Positions 33,455 to 44,921 of a stretch of DNA of 64,000 nucleotides are shown here, in pieces. Below the pieces are notes generated by a model, which was given only the letters and a program-made list of their open reading frames with translations, did not search any database and was not told the DNA's origin. The number at the start of each line of letters is the position of its first letter. Positions within the stretch are counted from its first letter, which is position 1. Location of the stretch: positions 372,001-436,000 of the forward strand of contig LSAX01000001.1 of the NCBI GenBank assembly GCA_001557505.1. The letters are read 5' to 3'. Both the position numbers and the translations under genes were made by a program. This stretch comes from Reticulascus tulasneorum. Lineage: Eukaryota > Ascomycota > Sordariomycetes > Glomerellales > Reticulascaceae.

Positions 33455-35878
33455 TCACGCGGCTGATTCAACGGCCACGATATCCTCCTTGACATCCAAT
33501 TTGGATATTCGATAAGCCATATCGTCGGTGGTATCTTGCGTTCCCTTCAACTTGGTCGATGCAGGCTTCTTCTTGCGCTTAGTCCCAGCACTCACGATCG
33601 GAGCCTCGAGAACCCAGCAGGCAATTGCAGCCGCTCGCTCCGTCAGAATCGGATATTCTCGCCCATCGTCAACGCTCCACCTCCTAAATGCTGGTGTCGT
33701 ATTTACATACGCGTTGCTCTCTGACCGCGTGTTGCTATTCTTCAAGCCCATGAGGTAGTCATGGTCAGCCTCGGCACGCTTCTGCCTCGCCGTGATGGCA
33801 GCTCGGAGAGTAGCCTCGTCGACAACGCGGTCGTCCTCCAACGACTCCATTATAGCCTGTTGGCGAATTCGCTCTTTTCGCTGCTCTTCATCCTCGCCAG
33901 CTGCAGCCAATGAACCATTGCTTCGGGTCACGGACGCCGCGGCGAAAGCGGCGGCGCTTGGAGACGGGTGGCTCTGAGTAATTTGCTCGCCGAGTGGCGC
34001 ATCTAGAAGTGGGAGAGGAGCCGGGGCGCAGAGCTGTTCCCACGAGGAGGTGACCGATATCCAGTTGTCTGCTCTCCTAAGCACTTCGATCCAATCTGCC
34101 CGCGCCGGGGAGCGGCTCGCTTGAAAAACCGGATAGCCATCGGCCAGCCGGGCTAATCGCGCAACCATGTATGCGTGTCGAAGGAGTTCTTTAGCTGATG
34201 TTTGAACCAGACAATGACATAATAGAAGGGAGTGCAGTGCATCGGTTAGAAGTGGATGGTATGTGATTGCTTCGTAAGTTGAAGGTCGTGGCTCAGCCCG
34301 CGATGAATGATGAACCAAGTCGTTCGACGGGTATGTGGGAATGTCAGTTGGTGGTACCGCAGCAAAAAGATCGCTCAGAGGGTAGATCTTGTCAGGCGTC
34401 ATGATCCCCGAGTCTGTAGCCCGGGGATATCGGGTGCCTTGAGCAGCCGAGTTCACCTTTTCAATGAACTCCTTTGCGACTTTCAATGGAATATCAGGAG
34501 TATAGTCGAAGTGGGATAGGTACAGCATGTAGTCCCGTAGAGCTCGTTTAGCGTAGGTCTTGACGATCTTCCGATTCTCGATGTTCCTTTTTAGTGCCTC
34601 CCTCTCCGCCGGCGTTGGTCCGTCGGGCGTGTTGCCGTTGACGTTAGCATGATCATTGGGTTTGCCATGAACCCCACTCGCCTTGACAGCGTCGCCATCC
34701 GACCCAATAGGCGCTACGCCTGGCAAGCTCCCAGTCACATGTTGGCACGCCATCGTGAGGTATACCCCGGCTCGCTGAAATAATAGTTGCGTTTCTAAAC
34801 TGCTTGGTTGCTGCTCTTCCGTGAGAATGATATCTTGCTGCCGTTTCGATCCATTGCACAGCTGCAACTCCTGGGATGAAGATATGTTATGAGTAGGACG
34901 ATGAATTTTGTAGACTTGTAATGCCATGGTCAAATCCTGGGCGGCTCCTTCATAGTCCTCTTTAAATATCCTGACAGTGGCCCGTGTTCGCAAAGCCTCG
35001 CCCTCTGTAGGACGAGCTGCTATGATCTCATTCAGCGGCTGTAAGCTCGTGCACTCGGCGAGCTGTCGTGATGGAATCTTTTCATGGAAGAAATGAACGT
35101 ATTTCGCATCTGGGTCGTCACGGTTACGATGTAGAACCAACGAGCCGATCTCCTCCAGTGGCGAAGCCCCTTGCATCGTAGCAACACTACAAGCGATCTC
35201 GTCGAGTCGATAGGCACGAGCAAGCTTCTGGCTCGCCTGCTCTCTCATCCGAAATTTGCGTTCCTTGCTGAGCTTAGTCCCCTGTGGACCCCCAATACCA
35301 AACCCCAACGAAGTCATGTTGTGTCCATTTAGCCCACCGTGAACATTTGTGAGGGTGGGTGAGGCAACGTCGCTTGCTGCTCTAACTGCAAGATTTGTAG
35401 CTTCGTCTACCAGTCGCCGAATCTTGAGGAGGTCGAAGAGGACGGCGGGGTCTATTGGACGAGGTCTAGGGGTGTTGAAGTTGATATTCGCGATCGTCTC
35501 GAGGATCTCGATAGGCATTTGCAGCCATGGTCCATGAAAAGATGAGATATAACGCCAATGCCTGGTGATGGGGCTGTCAGCTAGCTTGTAAAGGAGACGA
35601 AAGTAGATGCTCGGCTCAACGTGGGCACCCAATCTTCCAAGCTAAGAGTCGCGGGAGAAATCCAAAGGATAGGGGGCCAAAACTAACTTGTTGCGACAGA
35701 TGATTAGCGCAGGGCCTGTGTCAGCAGGGCTGGCGGTCTTGCTTTTGGAGCCTGGATTCGAGCCCTGAGCTGCAGGTAGATTCGCGGTGGAGATTGTAGC
35801 TGTTGACGATCCAGTAGCACCATTGCCACCCTCGGCCTGATCCCCATTGAGAGGTTGTTTGCTCTTCTTCTTTCCCAT
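33455..35878 (-). CDS. Conserved fungal TPR-like protein of unknown function
   Basis: Two exons: 35688..35878 and 33455..35561 (765 residues; phases close). The intron (35562..35687, 126 nt, donor GTTAGT, GCTGAC branch, CCAG acceptor) was chosen because it joins ICRNK directly to HWRYISSFHGPWLQ, the form I recall for this family. A shorter acceptor at GGAAG would keep about 24 extra residues. The N-terminus is Lys/Gly/Ser-rich (MGKKKSKQPLNG). A conserved block PRPRPIDPAVLFDLLKIRRL and helical TPR-like repeats follow (EGEALRTRATVRIFKEDYEG, QRAGVYLTM, KTYAKRALRDYML). Orthologues in other filamentous fungi are, from memory, sometimes labelled histidine kinase group protein, but no kinase motif is visible here. 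Function unknown. Confidence 0.75.
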
Positions 35879-36735
35879 CCTGGACCTGACCCGACCCGGA
35901 TTTATCTCTAGAGCCTCAATGACCAACCGCTTCAGGATCGCGGGGATTCTGTGGTGTCGCGGGTCGCTTCAGGAAGGGACTGTGGGATAAGGAGGGAAAG
36001 ATGGAGTCAATTGACTATATACGCATGTTGATATAGCTGATAGATATCCCCAATACTTTCTAACACGTATAAAATGCTATTGGCGCCGTTGAACCCGATT
36101 GTTGCTGTGCATATCTATTTCTTCCTAGCCCTCAAACTTTCGAGTCTTCGGCTTTGCTGTTTTAGGTGCCGAGGTGGGTGATGTCACGCTTGATAGCACG
36201 TGACTAAGCTACGTCTTACGACCAGGAAGGTAGTCTCGCGTGCTCTGTAGTTAAATGCTACCAGCATCCTTGGGCCACAAAGCTAACCAAGGCAGGTACC
36301 TAAGGTACACCTAGGTACCTTACCATGCCTATCCTACCGTCTTATCAACCACGGCTGTGGACAAACTTGCCTCAAGTCCCATGTTATTCCTCATTTGCTG
36401 CCAGGCTCAACCACCTTCCACGCCAGGGGGAGTCAGCGACTGCCCCTCGGCGTTTCCACCAGTGGCAGGGTTGTGCATGAGTATGTTCGCATCTCTGAGC
36501 AATGATTTATTGAGTTATGAGAATATCGATCTTGAATTACTCCGTATGAAAGACGTCATGTGACAACGAGAACATACATGTCTAGAACTGGAATGATACA
36601 TCAAGAAAGACTGATGCGATGATTTACATCCAATGCAATCATCTCCTGTCCAGTTCAGAGCCTCATTGGCCTTGGGGGCTGTTGGCCAGACCTAGTGACC
36701 CAAGACACCACTGCACCACACATCTCCTTCATCTT
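35879..36735. other. Gene-free stretch with duplicated promoter-like sequence
   Basis: Upstream of the TPR-like gene. Contains copy 1 of a dispersed repeat (36095..36230) and a GGTACCTAAGG..CCTAGGTACC cluster around 36295-36322. Confidence 0.5.
36095..36230 (+). repeat. Dispersed direct repeat, copy 1
   Basis: Matches 38855..38985 with scattered substitutions and small indels. Shared runs include gtcttcggctttgctgtttt and gtgggtgatgtca. Similarity resumes further on (agctaac, then ccgtcttatcaac at 36337 against 39023). Confidence 0.85.
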
Positions 36736-37917
36736 CTACCAGATCCACGCAATTGTGTCTTTGATGTAATCCCAGATCTTCCACAAAATGTTTGCCACGG
36801 TCTGAAAAACACGGTCCCACGGAACAAGGTAGACCATCGCCCCTGCGGCAACACCACAAACAGCGCCTGCTGCGCAGCCACCGGCAAGAGCGGTAACGTT
36901 GATACAGCCCGCTGCCATTCTGAAACCTACCTGTGGTCCTCTGGTCATGAAGCCTGCGGCAGTGCAGGAAACGAAAGCCCCGGCTGCAGCAACCCCCGCC
37001 GCTGTTCCTATGACGCCTGCGAGAAGGTGCTTCCAGCGTCCGACCCATGAGCCTGCATCATGAGCCTGCATCATGAGCCTCTGGCTCCAGAGAAGAACTA
37101 TCTCCAGGACTCACCCTACTCGCTTATTGTGGTCCTTCAGAAACACGTCTGTACATGTGGTGAACTGATCTCGTAATTTTTTCAAATCGACATCATTCAT
37201 GGTGATATCCGGCATTTCGATAAGATTCTTATCAACTTTTGCTGCATCAACGTCAAACAAAAGGCCATCCGAATAGCCCATCATATTAGAAGGGCAGATA
37301 TCACTGGCTCTGGAGGTCCACGAGTAAGCGTTTATCCCGCAATATGTTGACTCGCTGCTGATCATCAGACACGGTGGTGTGTTTCGCAACCAACCACAGA
37401 CTTGAACCAAGACATTTTTGACATCTTGAGGAATGTGATAGGTGATCCGGCCAACGGCTGAGCTAACCAGGAACTGAACTGTGGCGAACCTTTGGCCCTG
37501 CGAGAGTTCGGATATCATCTTATATTGGAACTTGTCAGAAGTCGCAACTATGACTCTCGAATCCATGTCACATTGCGCATGCGATCAGCCGATGACTGGT
37601 TAATGGAGACTTGGGGAGAGAGCCGTACTGAGCTTTCCTTGTTGCTTCTTCACAATGCTCCTGAGAGGTTCCTTTTGTTCTTTGCTGACCACCGCCAAAA
37701 TAATAGTGCGCGAGTTGCCGGCTTTAGCCTTCACTGCTTCCCGTACAGACTTTACTTCATCAGCATCGGTCTTGGAGGGATTTGCAGATGAGGGAATCAA
37801 TGCGCTAGATGTTTGTGCGGGCTGGCGCGTTGACTTGATGGAATCTTTGGATGACTTGGCAGGCTTGGACGAGCCACCATCCCGTTTGCGGTTCTTTGAA
37901 GAAGGATACGAAAGCAT
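36736..37917 (-). CDS. Unknown protein with basic N-terminus and Gly/Ala-rich (glycine-zipper-like) membrane tail
   Basis: Model of three exons: 37629..37917, 37120..37547, 36736..37065 (348 residues; phases close). Intron 1 (37548..37628, 81 nt) GTACGG..CATAG. Intron 2 (37066..37119, 54 nt) has a weak GTAGGG donor and an acceptor inside a 13-bp repeat, so that junction is uncertain. Residues 1-97 are Lys/Ser-rich and low-complexity. The middle (about 98-239) is a soluble-looking domain with scattered Cys (VCGWLRNTPPC, STYCGINAYSW, FTTCTD). The C-terminal 110 residues contain two Gly/Ala-rich hydrophobic segments (AGVIGTAAGVAAAGAF, AGGCAAGAVCGVAAGAMVYL) with GxxxG/AxxxG spacing, ending in Trp/Ile (WDYIKDTIAWIW). 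I do not recognise the family. Such zippers can insert in membranes, but a pore role is speculation. The gene is flanked by the two copies of a duplicated sequence. Confidence 0.6.
37044..37080 (-). repeat. 13-bp tandem repeat at a splice junction
   Basis: GCTCATGATGCAG occurs twice in tandem with a third partial copy, right where exon 3 of the unknown gene begins. 13 is not a multiple of three, so copy number changes the frame or the acceptor choice. Confidence 0.75.
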
Positions 37918-39085
37918 TGTTATTGATATCGGTTCAGAGGCGAAAGAGTCTTAAACAAAGAATGCTCGCTGGAGAGTACAGGACTTTGGCAAAAGTAAAG
38001 ATGACTTTTAGATTCGTACTTTCTCATCTGGGTTCTGGTTAAGGCTGGTTCAGTCAAGGATGAAACTCGATGAACTCGTGAGTTTATATACCAGAGTCTC
38101 ATGTGATACTGGGAGCTTACGAGTGCCAATCTCCCGCGGTAGTCCAAGCAAGGCTATGGGATAATACAGGCAGCGGTTCCTCGCATGTATGCCGGTGGCC
38201 CACAACCCCGCTGCGAACTTGGGTTATGCATAAGTACTTGCACGACAACCACCAATCAAACAATGGTCCGGTAAGTATCAACGCCAAGGATGCCTGGCCA
38301 GATCATCTATCGGGTATCTTCCGATGATCTCGGATTTACTTGTATATGCAATGGAGACTAGTGTATGAAAGCACCAGTCGGGGTCCGGCCGGTGTTCCAG
38401 GCTCATCCATACACCTATCAATCACATCAAATGCCGGAAATTAGAGTTTACTGCCGAATATGATACTCTAGAGTCACGAGGAAAGCTTTCTGCATATGCC
38501 GTGTAACGTATGAGGAGTTGTGGCGTCATAGTATCATGGAATCGCCCACGAACGAATCTGCGTGATCATATCTGTCTCTTTCTGCCCTTTGCATACAGGA
38601 CGGGTCGGCTTCAATGCAACCAGACGAGGCTCTTGACCACCTCTGTTCTATTTCATCAAGCTGCGCTATAATGAGCGGCCACATTGTCTGCGAGCGGGCG
38701 GCCTTATTTTATGGCTGGATTTAGTGGTGACAGCAAATCAGTCTCCGGCGAGAGGATGTGCCTTGAACCCCATCGCCCCCTCATGCAGCTCATCGCGATG
38801 CATGGGAGTGTAGGCTTGGCTACATGACGTATCGGGGTCATCAAATCCCCGAAAGATTGTTCTTGTGCATATCTAGTTCTTCCTAGCCTTCAAACTTTCT
38901 CTAGTCTTCGGCTTTGCTGTTTTAGTTGCCGATGTGGGTGATGTCAAGTTTGATAGCACATGACTGGGCTACGTCTTCGACCAGCAGCATTCCCGTGCCC
39001 GCCATATGAAGCTAACTGCCATCCGTCTTATCAACAGCATCAATTAACAACCTCGTCAATCCTGTGGGGTACTGTAACAAGAGCT
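37918..39085. other. Gene-free stretch
   Basis: Promoter side of the glycine-zipper-like gene and copy 2 of the dispersed repeat. No gene seen. Confidence 0.45.
38855..38985 (+). repeat. Dispersed direct repeat, copy 2
   Basis: Same orientation as copy 1 at 36095..36230, about 2.76 kb away. Lies between the start of the unknown gene and the 3' end of the NmrA-like gene. Confidence 0.85.
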
Positions 39086-40006
39086 CTAAACACTAAAACC
39101 TTCTTTATGCGCCTCCAACCACTCTTGGAACCCGGTGGCTGGCTTGCCCGTGTATAACTCTACATTATGTATCCCCTCATCGTAGCAGCTGCGCCTCGCT
39201 TGCATCTCCTCTGGGGTGCTCTGGTGAACGCGGACTAAGTATTCCGCGAACGGCTTAGGCGTTCCTCGCCCCGTAAGCTGATCCACGGCCTCCTGTTCGT
39301 TAAGAGGCGTGACCTTGATTTGTTTACCCAATGCCTTTCCAATTGCGGCGAAGGCGTCTCTATGTGATATAAGCTGCGGTCCGTAGAGATACACCCTCTG
39401 CTGACCGTTTCGCGATCCGTGGACTAGTATCGTGCCACTGACCCTGCCTATGTCCTCGGCCGTGATGGCGTCAAACTCAAAGTCGGGCCCGGCGAGCTGC
39501 ACCTCGCCAGCATCGATGTCGGGCTTGAAGCGCAGTAGGTTTGTAGCAAATGTCCCCGGCCGCACTGCGACGTAGTTCTCACGACCAAATGTCTGGTCGA
39601 GACTTATCTCGATTTGGGCATGGTAGTGCGCGATGAGATCTGTCGCGGCGACGTCTTCTGGCTCCCCCTGGATCGTGAAGCTGCTCAGGAGGACTACGAA
39701 TTCCACGCCTGCGGACTTGAGGGCCTCGAGCGTCGTTTTCATATAGTCCTTGGTCCCGTGCGCGACGTAGATGAAAGCACGTTTGGCCCCGGACGCTTCC
39801 ACCGCGGCGGCAATGGTGTCGGGTCTTGTCAGGTCCGCTTGGCCCCTTTCAAAGCCGCCGTCATGCTCTTGTTCCGAACTAAGGCCAGGTATCGACTTCT
39901 GCGGGTCTCGCATGGCGAGGAAGACCTTGGCGCCTTGCTCTTGGGCGGTGCGTGCCGCGACTGAGGCGATCTGACCGGTGGGCCCAAAAACTATCACAGC
40001 CGTCAT
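39086..40006 (-). CDS. NmrA-like NAD(P)-binding protein
   Basis: Single exon, 306 residues. The N-terminal Rossmann motif is VIVFGPTGQIAS (GxxGxx at 8-13), followed by VFLAMRDPQKS, the usual phosphate-side loop. Further family marks are an ADLTRPDTIAAAV block after strand 3, VVLLSSFTI, and AVRPGTFATNLL. The active-site Tyr-x3-Lys of true SDR enzymes is not seen. NmrA-like proteins either sense the NAD(P) redox state and regulate transcription or act as atypical reductases (isoflavone-reductase-like); the sequence alone does not decide. Upstream is a strong inverted repeat (40149..40218) that may be an operator or hairpin. Confidence 0.88.
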   Translation of the reverse strand: MTAVIVFGPTGQIASVAARTAQEQGAKVFLAMRDPQKSIPGLSSEQEHDGGFERGQADLTRPDTIAAAVEASGAKRAFIYVAHGTKDYMKTTLEALKSAGVEFVVLLSSFTIQGEPEDVAATDLIAHYHAQIEISLDQTFGRENYVAVRPGTFATNLLRFKPDIDAGEVQLAGPDFEFDAITAEDIGRVSGTILVHGSRNGQQRVYLYGPQLISHRDAFAAIGKALGKQIKVTPLNEQEAVDQLTGRGTPKPFAEYLVRVHQSTPEEMQARRSCYDEGIHNVELYTGKPATGFQEWLEAHKEGFSV

Positions 40007-40148
40007 CTTAGGGGCGGCTCCTATAATAGTCGGTTTAGGATCTGCAACAAGCTTAAATATAAGGATGGATAAGATTTATAATTAGTATTAATACTAATGG
40101 TAGATTTCTTTGCAGAAGGTGCGGAGGCGTGACAGTCTATTTGTACGG

Positions 40149-40218
40149 GGCTCGGCATTTAACATCCGATGATGTGGGCCACAATCCGGAGTTAGGCTTC
40201 GATATTAAATGCCGAGCC
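40149..40218. repeat. 18-bp inverted repeat upstream of NmrA-like gene
   Basis: Arms 40149..40166 (GGCTCGGCATTTAACATC) and 40201..40218 match at 17 of 18 positions, with a 34-nt spacer. It lies about 140 bp upstream of the NmrA-like start codon. It can form a long stem, or be a paired binding site. Confidence 0.8.
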
Positions 40219-43200
40219 TGTAAATGGTCGGGCCCTTGTTTGATCCATACCATCCGTAATGGTTTGCACTACTTAGTAGCAACTAAAGTATTGTCATAAT
40301 GTTTCTGATTACTGGTTGCTAAGAAGATTAACAGATGCTTTTCTTCTACGGTTTCGTGAAAGGATATACAAGCGCTCCACTCATGATAACCTCTTTATCT
40401 TTAACGACACATTACAATAGTCATAAACACAAAAAAAGAAAAGAAAAGCAGGGTTTACAAACAGTCTACATCACTCGCGTATGCTGCAGTAGTTTTAGAC
40501 TGTCCGTTAGGCTAAGCATATTGCTTGATGGGTTCAGCATGAATGCTGCTGAACACACCACACATGTCAAGTCAAGTCATCGAAGTCAAGTACTGATATG
40601 TGAGAGTGGAGTAAGTTAATTGATGATGAGGTCTACACTACAGGTGTTGAGCTTAGCTATTTATGTGCAGAGGTCTGCATGTGATTATCCTAGGTTTCTA
40701 CCTATAGCAATCGTAAATACCACTAAGTAACTTATTTATTAAAAGAGAATATTAACGAAAATTTAGGGCTTGCTAGTTGCCTCAACTCCTAGATGGCGAA
40801 CCGTCGGTAACTCGATTCTGCTGCATACCACCTTGTGATTGCAGATGATTCGTCAGCTATGTCGTCCAAGCCTCCATCCAGTATCGTGTGGAGCCGTGTA
40901 GTCCTGAGAAAGTTGGCATCACGTAACTTGGCGATTCCTTCATTCAACTCTTGTAGCATATTCGAAACAGCTCCGATCTTTCAGGTTTCCAGGAATTATT
41001 TGAGATAGTGTAAGGTCGCACTGCCACCAATGACTCGGGCTTTATGTCTTGTAGTTATTATGCGTATCACGCGTTCCTTAGAGCCTGTTCCTTTCCACTA
41101 CCATTGCTGGCCTGTGCATGTTGATGAGAGATACCTCTATCGTATTGGCATAGCACGTTAACCCCGATACCCATATACTAGAAACTGAAACTACTCTTAG
41201 TTTCAAGGTTAAGAAAGGATGGCTCAGGTATATGAATATGAATCGTTCAAAGATTTTGGCTTCGTTCGGGGTAAGGTGATCCACCCTTCAGATGCCCATT
41301 CGTAGCTGTGCTAAAAGCACGAGTTACAGAAACCCAACAACGGAATTCTAACTCTCCTGGTCGTAGCTCCATCCTTTGTTTGGCCCGCCATCGGCAAAGC
41401 CCGCGACTTGAATTATGCTGGTGTCATATGGCAGAATCGTAAAATGACATGTCACTGAATGCCGTCTTTTCACGGAGAAAGAGCTTTAAGTCTTCGTCCA
41501 CATGCATTGTATATTCTAGTCAGATAGACTGGGATACCCCGTGCTATCTTATGCTTGGCGCGGAAACACTGAGGCGTGTTAAAAATTACACAGTGCATGT
41601 GTCGTCCTCACTGTGTTGGATGGTCTGACTTAAATGTCCCAGCCAGTAGCATATTTGATCCATCCATGCTACCCAACTCGCAGCACTTGAGAGCCCACCC
41701 ATCCAGGACGGGTTTCTTGCCCCCTGTCTGGCTTGTTGCGCCGAGGGCAAGTCCAAGGTTGAGATAAGCATGCCAATGTTCTGGGCAGGTTTCTTGTCGA
41801 GGTTGCAGCCGACGATACCACCTCAAGCCAGGGCCATCCCGAATCGGGACGAGAAATCTCGGAGCCTTGAAGCACTTCACCTCCGCAATCCCCACGCCGC
41901 CTTACCTTTGTTGGAAATGTTTCAGCATTCTTGAAGACCCTTCGCAATGGGATTAAAGGCTACGCAAGAATTGAAAGCCGCCACGAACCGAGAACAGCGA
42001 CGGCATTGCATGGTTTACGCGACCACGATCCACTGGCCTAATTCCCTGATAGAAAATGGTCTGGCAGACAGAAGCCGCACGTGAAGCCACCAATCTGAAT
42101 CTCTTCGTTGGCGAATCGGGATTACCGGCTTTGATCTTATTGAAAGAAAGGAGTTTCAGAGATGCCAAGTTATTACTCCACTGCTATTCCCTGTCGGTCA
42201 CGCTCTGGGTTAGAGGTCGCAGTTTTGAGATGATCAGTTGATCAAGTAAGTTATTGCTACGCTTCAGTAACTCATCATTACAGATAGACTCACCCAATGC
42301 CAGATCCGGCCGCATGGTCTGGCAACTCAAGGACTTTAATGGCTGCTCAAATATACTCCCGCGCTGTGGTTGATTCAACGCACACTGGGACTCCACCAGT
42401 GATACCCAGTACTTAACTTCTGAGACCATAAACGAGCTGATGAAGTGCCTCTTGACACCGCCATATACCTGATTCATGCTCATGGCTACGGTCGAACGGC
42501 TGCCCTGGAATTTCCTAGTTTGAAGTCCCTAATAAGGAGTGCTTCGTCATCCCATGACGTTGACTTCCCAGGCATAGGTTCGGGAAGATGGACCCGAGAT
42601 CGAGCGTCTTAATCAGATCCGTGCAACGTCAAGTCGTGGAGGCCCCAAAAATAACAGTTTCTTCTAATATTGCCGGCCCCTGTTCCCTCGGTGCCGACCA
42701 GCTAGCCGGCACAGGATCCGAAGCTGGCAGATCAGACTCAGCATCAGTTCCCAGGACACGCTTTCTGACAATCCCATACCCAAACGGCTCTATCATACCT
42801 TCCTCCGTGTCTCTCTAAATCTGGGTCTAGTATGACGGCGGTGAGTAGTATGCCATGTCATACTCCACCCCGTCACAGTGGGCCTTTACGGAGAATATTG
42901 GAAGAATGGCATACACAGGAAGCTGGCATAATTCGACGGAAAGCGAAACAATCAGAGTACGTATTAATCGGTTCCTTTTCTCCGCTGCCACTCTTCATCC
43001 GTAAATATTCGTCAAACAGCTGGTACTGGTTGAATTTTCGTGATGCGTACTTACACCGCTACACCAAAGTCTTGGAATAATCCTACGAAACCTACAAGTC
43101 CAACGTGATTGGTGCACGTCAAAGCAGTCCGAAACTTGAAGTGCATGGACATAAATGGTCTCGTGTAGGCGAAAGCTCCGTAACAAGTACGATATCTGAA

Positions 43201-44299
43201 GTTTAAGCTCGAAAGACTTGTCTCGGCGCGTCTGGGCGCCATGACTGGAGGCTGAGTCTAAGCTTCACGAGCCGCGGGTAAATCTGCAGTTGTTCGTGCT
43301 ATCACGGCTAATTGCGAGTTTGTTTGGTTCCATGCTACCACATGCAGTGGCAACCTGCTGGAATCCGGTCTTGTTGAAGTGGGTGAGAGATTGGCATCGC
43401 CCAAGCCATACCTGTGCGAGTACCGCGGATGGGTACCGGAAGCAGCCCCGATGGCACGCCACAATTTGTAACGAAACCCTGGGACGACCGAATTGGTAAC
43501 CTCTCGCTGCATATTATAACCTGTTTCCCAATCAAGCAAGCAAGTGCTCTTGACGTCGCATGGCAGTACCGGGGCGAGGTAGTGTGGCTTAATACGTGGA
43601 TTATAGGGGGTGGTATTTCCGCCATGCAGGGTGCGGCACATGTTATACAATTTCTGCAAATTACTCAGGACCTGGGGTTTTCGTCCCACCCTTCTGGTCG
43701 AGATTGTGAAATTAATGAGCAATTAATAACCTAAATCGGGCGAGGCGAGAGCGATTCTGAAATTAGCTTTACACGTTTAGCGACTTTGATGAAGTTCCCA
43801 CTACTGGAGCCAGGAGATGGCCAGCTCTCTTCAAGATCGTCGAAACGACGGCGCGAACCGATCACCAGGGGACTGACTGGTGGACGTGTGCCCCTTCAGT
43901 GCCGAATGACCAGTAGTGCCGTGCGGGGTGTGCTTCTCCTGGGCACGATCTGAGGTTAGTGAACATGGGGTCGTGGGCAGACCCTTGCAGATTGCGGGGA
44001 ACAACATCTTCCAACTACCCTCCATCTCACCCATCTCCCCCCAGAAACAAGATGCACGAGATCCCGCTCAGGAGAATCAACGCCAAAAGCTCTGCGGGCT
44101 TGGAGGAAGCAAACGGCACTACGGAGCGTGGCTGCGGGGCGTGGCTGCGGAAGAGAAGTCGAAGGGATGCAGGTCGGCCACTCTCACCTAGGATGGATAG
44201 CTTCGCTTACACGTAGCTCGGACCAAACCCAAGATCCCTCCCCCCCCTTACCAGACCTGACCTACGTTTCTAGTTACACTCGGTGGACGGCCTCCGCAT
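40219..44299. other. Long gene-free region (about 4.1 kb)
   Basis: AT-richer at 40300-40800. Frames such as 42184..42483 (minus, ATG start, 99 codons), 42588..42818 (plus) and 43258..43722 (minus, 154 codons) have no recognisable domain and overlap antisense frames. They could be exons of unrecognised genes or decayed sequence. No RNA gene seen. Confidence 0.4.
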
Positions 44300-44638
44300 C
44301 TAGGATTCTGCGAAAAGCCCTCCAATGAACTCACCTCGGCGGCGTCCGTCTTCGGCAACCTTAATATATTTCTCAGTCGGTATCACCATTTTTTCCGTTG
44401 CGAATGTGACCACTCCGCAGGCCCGAAGTGACATCGTCTCCTTCCATACCAGGATACCAGCCAGCGGATACCCAGACAGGTCTCCAACTTTCTCCAAATC
44501 TCCAATTGGAGGAAGCTTCACATTTCGAACGACCGCGACAGAACCTGCGCGACATGTCCTATGATACACCCCACTTCGCCCCCTGAGAATCTTATCGAGG
44601 ATGGAGTTCTCGGAGCTCTCGACCGTGTCTCTGATCAT
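44300..44638 (-). CDS. Possible small hypothetical protein
   Basis: 112-residue frame from ATG at 44638, divergent from the cellobiohydrolase gene. Composition is protein-like (VAVVRNVKLPPIGDLEKVG, YPLAGILVWKETMSL), but no domain, signal peptide or family is recognised, and a 79-codon frame overlaps on the other strand. It may be spurious. Confidence 0.25.
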   Translation of the reverse strand: MIRDTVESSENSILDKILRGRSGVYHRTCRAGSVAVVRNVKLPPIGDLEKVGDLSGYPLAGILVWKETMSLRACGVVTFATEKMVIPTEKYIKVAEDGRRRGEFIGGLFAES

Positions 44639-44766
44639 CACGTTGGCTCATGAGAATCTCTGCGGCCCGGATGCCGCCTCCATCTCCGGACGACCCTTCT
44701 GGATGCTGACTAGTCGATCATGAGGTCAACCTACCTCTGGCCAGCCTGCTTCACTGACGGACGCAC

Positions 44767-44780
44767 GGGCAAATTTGCCC
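44767..44780. promoter_or_regulatory. 14-bp perfect palindrome in the cellobiohydrolase promoter
   Basis: GGGCAAATTTGCCC, self-complementary, 46 bp upstream of the TATA-like box. Candidate operator for a dimeric regulator. I do not know a fungal factor with this exact site. Confidence 0.4.
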
Positions 44781-44825
44781 AGCTCCATGGGGCAACCCGG
44801 AGAGGCGGGAGGCGAAAAACGTTTC

Positions 44826-44831
44826 TATAAG
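44826..44831 (+). promoter_or_regulatory. TATA-like box of the cellobiohydrolase gene
   Basis: TATAAG, about 91 bp before the ATG, the normal position for a strongly expressed cellulase gene. Confidence 0.55.
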
Positions 44832-44921
44832 ACTTCTACTTTCCTCGTGTCTTAGATCGTCTCTCGTTCCAAGCACACGGCATCCTTTGTTCTCCCTCAC
44901 CACCCAACCAAGCCAGTCACC

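Noticed and set aside
43258..43722. 154-codon minus frame
   Set aside because: No recognisable domain and overlapping frames of similar quality on the other strand.
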